Origin: Scilla litardierei
Lineage: Eukaryota > Streptophyta > Magnoliopsida > Asparagales > Asparagaceae
Reading direction: 5' to 3'
Length of the DNA: 64,000 nucleotides
Assembly: GCA_030789695.1 (NCBI GenBank)
Contig: CM061141.1
Coordinates: forward strand, 196,117,689 to 196,181,688
Positions 33,321 through 42,517 of the stretch are shown one piece after another. A model generated the notes under the pieces. That model did no database searches and was not told the origin of the DNA. It worked only from the letters and a program-made list of their open reading frames with translations. Both the position numbers and the translations under genes were made by a program. The stretch's first letter is position 1. Every line of letters starts with the position of its first letter.

Positions 33321-33613
33321 AATTCATTGTGTTAAACCTATCAACCAAATTAATACGAATCATCGATCCTAACGAACCCATACCATGTGCATACTTTTTA
33401 TAGATATTTGTTCTCACGTATTTTCCTTGTTCGTATCATTCACGTATCCCCATTCACACCACCATCACCACCATTAAAAGTGTTTAGTTTCTCTTCGTTG
33501 GCTTTCTATTTTATCTGAGCTGTGGTTGCAACAGATTTCTTCCTGTGGATTCGACATCTGGACTCCCAGATTTTACTACTTGTACGGACTCTTGCGCTTG
33601 AGAGAGAGCACCT

Positions 33614-34847
33614 TTCCGGAGCCCACCAGCAGACGACGGAACATGCCACTCTCTGATGGCCCTAATTTTCTCGGGATCCACTGAAATACCATCACCAGTC
33701 ACCACATGCCCCAGAAAAGCAACCCTGTCCAGCCAAAACTCGCACTTCAAAAACTTGGCATACATCCGATGCTTCCTCAAAATCTCCAATACCGTCCTCA
33801 AGTGCGAGGCATGCTCCTCCTCCGAATTTGAATAGATCAGAATGTCGTCAATAAAGATAACGACAAACTTATCCAAAAAGTCGTAGAAAATCAGGTTCAT
33901 CAGATTCATGAAAACTGCGGGTGCGTTAGTCACGCCGAAAGGCATAACCACAAACTCATAGTGTACATACTTTGTCCTGAACGCTGTCTTCGGAACATCT
34001 CCCTTCTTCACCTTCAACTGATGGTAACCACTCCTCAAATCCAACTTAGAAAACACCCTCGAACCTCCAAGCTTATCAAAAATATCATCGATGCGAGGCA
34101 ACTGGTATTTATTCTTGATGGTCACCGCATTCAACTCCCGATAGTCCACGCACATGCGACGCGTACCATCCTTCTTCTTAACCAGCTGCACCGATGCTCC
34201 CCACGGGGACACACTAGGGTTGATATAACCCTTCTGCAAAAGCTCATCCAGCTGCTTCCGCAATTCCTCCAACTCAGCGGGTGCCATACGATAAGGCGCC
34301 TTCGAAATCGGCTGCGCTCCCGGAACAAGATCAATAGAAAATTCTAGAGCTCGATCAGGTGGCAAACCAGACATCTCCTCGGGGAAGACGTCATCAAAAT
34401 CCCGCACAACCGCTGGCCTCTCCAGCTCCATCTGCATAGCCACAACCTCCGCCGGCCTGGCCCGAAACCTGACAGGACCAAGCGAGCTGCTACCTTGACT
34501 GAACTCAAATACTGGATGTCCGGGAATCTTGAACACCACCTTCTTCCTCCGACAGTCGATCGTAGCATAGAAGCTCGCAAGCCAGTCCATCCCAAGAACT
34601 GCATCATAGTTGATGATGTCGTGGACAATGAAATCAGCGTAAAGCTCATGTCCATAGACCACCAACAAGCAAGAATTGCAACCAAGATGCACCGAGACCA
34701 CGCCATTCCCTGTAACGATATTCCAACTCTTGGGAAGAGGGGACGTCGACAAGGAATGCTTCTCCACGAAGCTTTGAGAAATAATGCACATCGATGCACC
34801 AGAGTCAAAGAGGACTCGTGCAGGAAATGTGCACACCAAAACCACAC
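33614..34847 (-). pseudogene. pol: Gypsy protease and reverse transcriptase, C-terminally truncated (G1)
   Basis: Protease motif [16 protein letters not shown] near 34800, then a linker and RT with [32 protein letters not shown] and the catalytic FIDDILIYS (about 33850). The frame is open across roughly 400 codons to FLGHVV and REWHVPSS. It leaves gypsy homology near 33614 and ends at 33511 in foreign sequence. RNase H and integrase are lost, so no complete polymerase. It joins gag in frame only if 34848-34960 is removed. [13 protein letters not shown] is a slight variant of the usual TNAPATFM. Confidence 0.88.
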
Positions 34848-34960
34848 CTAACAAGCAATTAACAATCAAACCCTAGTCTAGCAAACAATCATATTCAAGC
34901 AAACAACACAATCTAACAATCAAAACCAGCTAGGAAAGTAACAGCTAGATTGAGGATTAC
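34848..34960 (-). other. Candidate 113-nt intron between gag and protease of G1
   Basis: The minus strand has GCAG/GTAATC as donor and TTGTTAG/GT as acceptor, with stops and T-rich DNA between. Removing it joins DEVIAG to [18 protein letters not shown] in frame, which is how related gypsy polyproteins run on without a gap. Length, borders and AT-richness suit a plant intron. It could instead be a small insertion that happens to have these borders. Confidence 0.55.
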
Positions 34961-36092
34961 CTGCGATAACCTCATCCACAGCCTCGCTCTCCACAGCGGT
35001 CATCAGAAAAGCCTGCCTCCTCGACGGAATAGCCTGCTGAAAAGCCTGCCTCTGTGGGACAAGAGTTGCTCCACGTCCAACAGGAACAGACGCTCGCTGC
35101 TGCAACGGTTGTGCTGCAACAGGTGCCCTCCGCAGCTGATTCGCATAACGACAATCCTTCGCGACATGAGAAGCATCACCACAAACCAAACACTGGCCCA
35201 GAAACTTCCTACACTGATCCTTGATGTGGCCATGCTAGTCACAGAAATGGCAAGTCTTCAGAATAGGCCCTCCTGGCCTCTTAAACTGAGCTGGCTGATT
35301 TGGCTTGAAACCAGGCCTAACCACCGCCCTGGCCTGCTCCATAGGCCTCTTCCCAACACCGGAAACATGTCCTCTCCTCTGACTCAGGTTCAGCTCATGC
35401 CTCCTCGCAGCGACCAGAACCTTCTGATAAGAGTCCAGATCAGAGGAAGACACAAAACTCTGGAGCGCCAAAGCAAGTCCATGTAGGAACCTCTGAGCCC
35501 TCTCATCAGCATCCTGCACCATCTTCGGTGTGAACCGGCTCAGCCTAGTGAACTCTTGGTGGTACAGGTCCACCGTCAAGCTCCCTTGCTTCAGATCAAT
35601 GAAGCGCTACATCATCTCCTTCCTAGCAGCCTTCGGAAAGAACTCCTCATCAAACCTGGACTTAAAGGTAGTCCAAGCTATCGGCTCCACCAGCATCTTC
35701 TCTTCCGCATCCCACCAGTTCCGAGCATTATCCTTGAGTTTCCTCTTCGCCAAATCAACCCATCCAGCCGGGGTGATCTTGGCCATCTTCAAATTATCCT
35801 CAATGTTCCGAATCCACTCATCGGCAGCCAGAGGACCCTCAGACCCATCAAAATATGCGGGACCCAGCTCCCGAAATTGCTTCGCTCCCGGCTCGGAGCG
35901 AGGGGCATCCGGAAGTGCCCGGACAGCTCGAGCAAGTGGAGCATTCTGGACTTGCAGGAGCACGCCCTGCTGCACTTGCATCATCTGGAGCATCATCCGC
36001 ATCATCTCCCCATTGGTGGGTTCCCGCTTAGGCTCCTCATCATGAGGGGGCGCACCACTACCTCCACCACGGGTGAATCGCCTTCCTGCCAT
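34961..36092 (-). pseudogene. gag: Gypsy Gag with two in-frame TAG stops (G1)
   Basis: ATG at 36092 opens a frame of about 377 codons. The retrotransposon gag domain includes GPAYFDGSEGPLAADEWI and NWWDAEEKML. Two zinc knuckles follow around residues 280-310 (CHFC then CLVCGDASHVAKDC). TAG at 35606-35604 replaces the expected Tyr of YRFIDL, and TAG at 35234-35232 lies inside the first knuckle. Otherwise the frame is intact. The C-terminal residues run into protease through the candidate intron. Probably inactive through the stops. Confidence 0.87.
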
Positions 36093-36237
36093 CTAATGAC
36101 ACAGAAAACGAAGCAGATTAGACTCATAGCTTATGACTCAGACGTCGAACTTAGTTTGTTGGACATTCTAATATTATTATCGTCATTCCGATAATCGCAG
36201 TTACAGAAGAGGACCTGTATGGGCCACCAACAAAACC
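36093..36237 (-). other. G1 leader with a possible non-Met-type primer site
   Basis: On the minus strand the LTR end GGGGCGTGACA is followed by GGTTTTGTTGGTGGCCCATA. The same text follows the G2 LTR at 52334 (GGTTTTATTGGTGGCCCATG). TGGTGGCCCA would be a tRNA-complementary site different from TGGTATCAGAGC. I cannot name the tRNA. Confidence 0.5.
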
Positions 36238-38707
36238 TGTCACGCCCCGCTTCCCTAAAATGGAGGCGAGACGTGAGAAGGTCCGCACAAGAGTGGAGCT
36301 GTGAAGCCCCAAACCCGATAAGCGTCAATAAAACATAAGCAGGTCCCTGTAACCACGAACGGAACAACAATAATAACACAAGGAGAGACAGAAATAAAAT
36401 CTCGTAATTTGTCCAACATGAAAATTAAGTTCAACATCCAGAAAAGCCACCAGGCTAAAAGAAAGAGTCTAAAGGCCCAGAACAAGGCCAACAAAAGGAA
36501 CAACGTAACAAGGTATATGTGCCACGCACCGACAACTAAACAGCAGTCTAAACAAAAGGGAAAGCCCAACGAAGACACTAGGACTGGTCCCCAGTGTCCA
36601 CGTACTCCTCAACAAACATAGGCTCGGGCTCGACGTCAGCAAACACCTCGTCCTCTACAAAGTACTCAGGCTCAGGATCTAACATGTGTCACCCAAAAGA
36701 GTAAAGGGGCACATGTCAGCAAGTCTAAAAGACTTTGGCAAGGAAACTGAAAGTACGGCAAACTAACAACCTAGCAGTTTTAGTATGCATGACATGGCAG
36801 TTATAACATGAGTGCAAAAGCAAGACATGGTGAAACAATACGTACAAGAGAACAATTATCGGGACAAGTCAAGAGTAGCCAAGCTACTAACAATCTCAAT
36901 CTTTTCACTAGTCACGTTTTAAGTTGTTTGTAGATGTTTACGCCTTACAGCTGAATGGTTTGGCATTCATGCTGATTGGCCGCTTAACACTACCCCAGAA
37001 CCCAGAGTTTACGCCTTACCACTGCAGTTGATGATCGGGCATACTCCCAGTTGGTTGGCCGCTTAACTCTTACCCCCAATACCTACATGTAAACGAGCCA
37101 GGGTCCCTGCACACGAGCTCAGTAAATGAGCCAGGGTTGCCCCGTACAGGAGCTCGCATTCTAGTTCACGATTCATAAGCATTTGGCGTAGGGGTGCACC
37201 TAGCCGGAAACAAGTAGATCGGGCATTTGCTATCAACCAACACATGGCCCGCTTCTGGAACACGAGCCAGGAAACACAAGTATTGTAGCGAAGCTACGCA
37301 ATCACGGAAAAACTTAAAGAATGCAATGACATGACAATTAATTTGCGTACCATTTATGGAAATTAACATGACATGGTAATTATGCAATCATGATAAATGT
37401 CGGATCTAGCTTCGTTGTCAAGCTAGTTCCTAAATTTGCGCCTAGGCGAGTATCATTTCGTCGCCTAGTCTCTTTTACGCCTACAACAAGCAAATGGCCT
37501 AAGACATGGCCTAAAACCCTAAGTGGCAAGTTTCACTTGCCTAGCACCGAGGATGACGATCAACGAGGGTTCGTCCCACGGACGCTAATCTACGGGGAAG
37601 TCACTGTTATGGAGGAACAATCATCAAAACAACATTCATTTCATTAGGGTTTCACAAAAACACAACGGGTTATGAAAACATTAAGAGATCGATTATTACC
37701 GTATCAGAAGCGGAAGATACGCTCCGGGGAACCTAGGGATCAGATCTGGAATGGATGGGGAAAATATGGAGAAATGGGGTTTTGATGTGGATTTTGGGGA
37801 TTTAATGAAGATTTGGGGAAGATGAGAGGTAGAATGTGTTAAGTGAGGGTTTGGATGATGGAGGATGAGCTTGGGATGAGGGATTTAGGGTTTGAGGAAG
37901 AAGGGGGCTCAATGGGGGAGAAATTAGGTTTAGAGTTGAAGAAGATGAAGAAGAAAACGTTTGGGAGGGATTTAAATAGGAAGTGCTGGCGGCTACCCAA
38001 AAATTAGGGTTTCGACACTGATTAGTCGGTCAAGGAGCAACCACTTACCGACTAGTTTGGAAACTAGTCGGTCGGTTGACCAACGCAGACCGACTAAGTC
38101 CAAACAGTAACTCCTGTACAAAAATAGGATTTAGATTTAGTCGGTCAAAGAACAACTACTGACCGACTAGTTCGTCATCTAGTCGGTCGATGAACGTTCT
38201 TAGACCGACTAAGAGTGAATATTACTTGTACCAAAAAATAGTTAAAGAGTTAGTCGGTTAAAGAAGCATTGCCGACCGACTAGTTTGCAACCTAGTCGGT
38301 CAACCAACGTTCTTAGACCGACTAACGATAAACAATTACTCCTGAGAAATTTATAAAGCCAACTAGTCTGTTCAAGAAGGTTTTCCGACCGACTGGATCG
38401 TCATCTAGTCGGTCGGTGCCCCTTCTTACACCGGCTAATGAGCACCAAAAGTTCCGAAATGGAGCGCGAAGCTCCGGGATCGATTCCTAAGACTCCTAGG
38501 CTTCATCTAACAATAAGATATGACCGATACGAAGCCCGTCACAAATGACTTACTCCGAAATCGACGATCAACGAAAGAAGCTAGAAAATCACGACGAAAC
38601 GATCGAAAATGAAAGCTACGGAGACGAAAACCACGCATGAGGAGAAAATCCACCAAAACATATAATATAATATAATAAATCCAGATACATGAAAACCAGT
38701 CGTTACA
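36238..38707 (-). repeat. G1 LTR
   Basis: Minus strand: TGTAACGACTGG at 38707 to GCGTGACA at 36238. U3 contains four inverted-repeat cassettes (38022-38439). A TATA-like TATTTAAATCC lies at 37980-37971. Downstream R/U5 includes AAGTGAAACTTGCC, shared with G2 near 49376. The region around 37070-37150 holds repeated GAGCCAGGGT words. Confidence 0.88.
38022..38439 (-). repeat. Four four-site inverted-repeat cassettes in the G1 U3
   Basis: Four units with the same order and spacing as in S1 and S2: TAGTCGGTC, then GACCGACTAG, CTAGTCGGTC and GACCGACTAA. The last unit is decayed (CTAGTCTGTTC, ACACCGGCTAA). The array lies about 40-470 bp upstream of the TATA-like box of this gypsy LTR. Flanking bases do not otherwise resemble the copia LTRs. 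Confidence 0.88.
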
Positions 38708-39845
38708 GTGGGAGAATGAGTTGTTGAACTCAGTCTCATACATACTGATGTACTCGAGTCTAGATTAGCCAGAATAAGTTATTCTTATTTTATTAAGTCA
38801 CGTGTTCTTGATGAAACACAAGTCTGATAAAATAGAGAACAAAACACAAAAGTATTTGAACTGATTCGATTAGATCAAAAAGTCGAATATTTAGCTGTAT
38901 AAATCTTGCTTAAATTAAAAGAAAATGTGATTTTCTCTCATGTCAAGTCTCTTAACACATCGGTGTGTTGAAGAGCATGAATCGCACTTTGTTGGACATG
39001 GTGCGGTGCATGCCTGGTGACTCTGAGTTATAGTCCTCCCTTTGGGTTAAAGCCCAGATAAAAATCCCTAGGTTTTGATAAGGTTTTATGAGAACATTTA
39101 TCAATAAGATATTCATTAAATCAATCTTTAGGAAGTTAATGGATTACTCGAGTCTCGTGAGATGAAGAGTCGAGTTAGACATCATATTCAATGATGGTTT
39201 AGTCAACTTCTGGGATCTAATTCATAGTATAGACTCTGATTAACAACTTGATGCAATAGGTCAGTGCATGTAAATAAAGTATAGACTTTAGTTTACGTGC
39301 CCAAAAGAAACTGTTTCTTAATGTCTACAAGTAAATCTTCGAGTTAAGAAGATGGTGTAGAAAGAAAGTAGTGAAGTACAATTATGTTGGTTGAGAGCGG
39401 TTTTCATCCTAACTCCTATAAACAGAATATGATGAAACTGTCTCGCCAGTAGATGCGTACAGATCTACTCGGACCGAACTTGATGTAAACGCTTATGATA
39501 ACCATGAAAACTGGAGCATTCATTTATAGTTCATTTTCTAAATATGATTTCGAAGAACGAACATACATGAATTAGCCAGAGAGTTTTCAAGGTCAGTGGG
39601 AGTGAATAAAACACATGCGAGGCATCAAGGGGATGGAACATATTTTGATAAAGTGGTCAAAAGAGTTTGACACCTTTAAGTATGAACCATCTAAAATGAC
39701 GAATAACTTATTAAATTATTATCGTCAGGTATGAGGAGCTGGATAAGATCCAGGAAAATGAAATGGATTCCGAACGACCAAAGGAATTATTTGAATGAGA
39801 TGGTTGGTCTAATATAAACATAAAAAAACCCCTTAAGTCTATACA

Positions 39846-39947
39846 GTAGACGGTTTAGCAGATCCACTCACAAAGGCTCTACCACATGAAGTCTTAAAAT
39901 ACTTATGTTTGAAAAACGGTATGAGATACCGAGATAAATGGGCCTGA
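39846..39947 (+). pseudogene. Best-preserved C-terminus of K-family pol (34 codons)
   Basis: Open frame from GTA 39846 to TGA 39947: VDGLADPLTKALPHE, then LKNGMRYRDKWA and stop. This is the tail of a copia RNase H domain. It lacks the frameshift seen in K1 and K2. Upstream of it the sequence is not translatable, as in K2, so the family lost most of pol before these copies separated. Confidence 0.75.
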
Positions 39948-41087
39948 CTGCAAGTGGGAGATGTTTGGAGATGTATGCCATCGAGGCATACATCTCTGTG
40001 TAATTGTACAAACATCTTGTTCAAAATAACAGTAAGCTGTTTGGTTTAAATTTAGCTAAGTTAAATCATAATGTAGTTATCATTAGGTATTAACTTAGGT
40101 AAAGTCCTGAGATTTAATGCAAGGTCAAACATGTATCGAGATGAGTATCACGATCATGGAGAAATGCTTGACTGTCTGTAGCATAAGTCTAAAAGGGTTC
40201 GTGGTCGTAGATGTTTCGAGAAAAGGATATCGAAACATCGGATAGACCATTGTGTCTTAGCCTTCACCGTATAACGGTGACGATGATCTCATGATCGTTT
40301 GACTTGGTGAGGTTAAAGACGAGACACATGTGCTCATTTGAGAATGAGTTTACTGAACTACCAACACGAGTTATCATATGGTTATGATTGACAAATCTGT
40401 CAGTGATAACTCTTAGTGATGATAGGAAAGTTGGTATTTGACTTGAGGTCATTGTACGAACCTCTACGTGAATGGTGTCACTTAGATCTCTGACCTAGCT
40501 TCGAGGCTAGGCCTATCAAAAGGTCTTTGGTTGGGTGACATTTGAAGCGTGAAAGGAAAGTAATGACCAAGATAGGATCCATCTCTCCCGGTCAATGGTA
40601 GTTAGTGTCGTAGTGTTAGTTCAGTCTTTAGTGAAAACTCTAGCCAGAGTATGTTGGAAGATGTCCAACATTATTTGACTAAATATCGATGGAAACTAAC
40701 CGGTTTCGATTTATTGGGGTTGACAGTTTGACCGTATCCTAGACTTGAATTAAACGACATAGTTTAGAAGAAGAGACTATAACTGCAAAATTCATCACGG
40801 ACACAGTCAGGGTGGTCCCGACAATACTCAAGTCGATGAGTTAACCACATAATTATGATACTGAAACAGGGACAGTAACTGATGCTCGTGGTCACTACCG
40901 TATGGGGCTTCGAGGCCAACCTATAGTAGGGTCAGGCTGTAGGGTCTCTCACAGAGTGCGACCTTCGTCTAGTAATAGGTAGAAACATTAGGAAGAATGT
41001 GCATTTGATGCAAGGGATAGAATACTGCAAAGAGTTTGCAGTTATCTTCTGCATTCGGGATAAATGATCCTGAGTGCAAGTGTGAGA
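39948..41087 (+). other. K3 post-pol segment bounded by two similar polypurine/LTR-head sequences
   Basis: Right after the pol stop comes CTGCAAGTGGGAGATG, then TTTGGAGATGTATGCC. At the real LTR border the text is GAGTGCAAGTGTGAGATG, then TTGGGGGACGTATGCC. The 1.1 kb between is non-coding and conserved in K1, K2 and K4. Confidence 0.7.
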
Positions 41088-42517
41088 TGTTGGGGGACGT
41101 ATGCCCTCAGATCATTTGTATTTGATGCAAATGATAATTTAACCTCAGATATGGGACTATTTTGCATATGATGCAAAAGGTGTTAAATGTGTCTTAAATT
41201 GTTTCAGACCATATTTAATATATTGAACGCGTTGTAAAGGTTACCTGTAAGACGTGATCGTCACGGTCTCAAAGCAGGTTCAAACAGCGTCAAAAACGGA
41301 GTCCAAACGAGCCCAATAAGTCTATTTAAGGGCGTTTAAATAGAAAGCCCAGATGGCAGCCCAAAAGAAAAAGCCCAAAGCTTTAATATGTTAAAGCATT
41401 TGTTTGAGAAACAAATAATAAAAAAGGGGGCAATCAGTCACTTTTTGCGCCTGTGCAAAGCTGGGCGTTTTAATGGGGACGGGGCCCAGGCCCTTGGCCC
41501 GCCTGGGCCCAAGCGGGCCTAGGCGGGCCCCAGTCAGGGGCTGCACGTGCAGAAAATGCGTGGGGCCCACGTGGCACCACGTTCTAGGTTTGCGTGCCTG
41601 GCATTAGTGACGGCTACAGTTTTGCGAAAATTGACTTTTGGGCTCATCTTTGGATGATTACTTGAGGGGTCAAACAGACTCCGATTGACTCGCCGTTTTT
41701 TTCCTATGCGTTCACCGTTGAACGCCCTTCGATTTGATAGGTTGTATCAAATGTGAAGCTCAACGGTGAGGAAGTCAAAATTCATGGAAGTTTGGCCTTA
41801 TGTTAAGGCAAACTAATTTGATTTATTAACTCCAAAAAGAATAGTCCCACATCGGAAGTGGAGTAACGGGGAGGAGTCAGCCACCTATATAAATAAGGGT
41901 CTGCTCCCCTCATCTAAACTCGTTCCAAGTTCTAGATCTAAGCGGCTCCCAAAAATGTTGGAGCACGCTCGGATCTAGGCTTAAATTAAATATTCTCTTC
42001 TCCCTATAATTTATGCCATACTTCTGAAGGGCTCTAGCAAAGCCACGAAGGGGTTCGGATCCAATCCGAAATCTTGGCGAAGGTTCGCGCTCGGGTGAAA
42101 CTTTCTTCGACGCGTGGTTGGCTCAACGACAAGGGGGTTGCTCACCTCGGGATGCGGTGCGGTTCAGGAAGCGGTTCAGCTCAGGACACGGTGCGGTCCA
42201 GGAAGCGGTTCGGCTCGGGAAGGGGAGCGGCGCAGATGCGGTTCGGTACACCTTACCGGTGCAAGCAATGTTCCAGGTATATTGTTTAATTTAGAAGATT
42301 TCTTTAAATTATGTCACAGTAGCTTAGATCCTTCTTGGGGTGGTCAGATCCACCTCAAGTTGGCAGAGATCCTGGCTAAGGGTCTTGATTTTCCTTAAGG
42401 CTTCGCTAAAAAGTTTAACGATTTTCTTCTGATGTGCTTTCTTTTGCCTCTATTGTTCATCCGACTTAGGACGGGTATAGAGATTTGTGTCCTGAGGGTC
42501 CATCAAAACCCAACAAG
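41088..42517 (+). repeat. K3 3' LTR
   Basis: TGTTGGGGGACGTATGCC to AAAACCCAACA. A GC-rich block of GGGCC/GGCCC words lies at 41460-41580. TATATAAATA at 41886. The R/U5 region resembles K2 but is diverged. Confidence 0.85.

Larger units (their letters stand above)
31771..33613 (+). mobile_element. LTR of a Tat/Athila-like gypsy element (edges approximate)
   Basis: Starts near TTTAATATTACATATTTAAC and ends near 33613 after CTGTGGATTCGACATCTGG and TTTTACTACTTGTACGG, words typical of U5 in plant Tat/Athila-lineage gypsy elements. A GC-rich region with repeated ATCCGACGG and ACGTGGC words leads to a TATA box at 32697. No coding sequence. The right border runs into minus-strand G1 pol, the left into U gag. 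Neither shows a clear TG/CA edge or target duplication, so this may be a rearranged fragment. Confidence 0.5.
33614..38707 (-). mobile_element. G1: minus-strand gypsy element, 5' LTR, gag, protease and partial RT
   Basis: Read on the minus strand: LTR 38707-36238 (2470 bp, TGTAACGACTGG to GCGGGGCGTGACA), leader 36237-36093, gag from 36092, protease and RT to about 33614, where it is cut by the Tat-like fragment. RNase H, integrase and the 3' LTR are missing. The gag and RT sequences and LTR length fit a plant chromovirus-like gypsy lineage, but without integrase no chromodomain can be checked. The LTR abuts K3 exactly where the K2 alignment predicts continuous sequence, so G1 inserted into K3. 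Confidence 0.88.
38708..42517 (+). mobile_element. K3: K-family element, 3' half with complete 3' LTR
   Basis: Begins at the G1 insertion point and aligns with K2 from about 5234 through the interior, pol tail, post-pol segment and LTR. LTR 41088-42517 (1430 bp, TGTTGGGGGACG to AACCCAACA) with TATA box at 41886. The next base starts K4 post-pol sequence, so K3 appears to lie inside K4, in the same orientation. The 5' half is not in the window. Confidence 0.85.

Noticed and set aside
33961..36194. Plus-strand ORFs of 118-212 codons
   Set aside because: Antisense to gypsy gag and pol, whose minus-strand frames carry clear domains.
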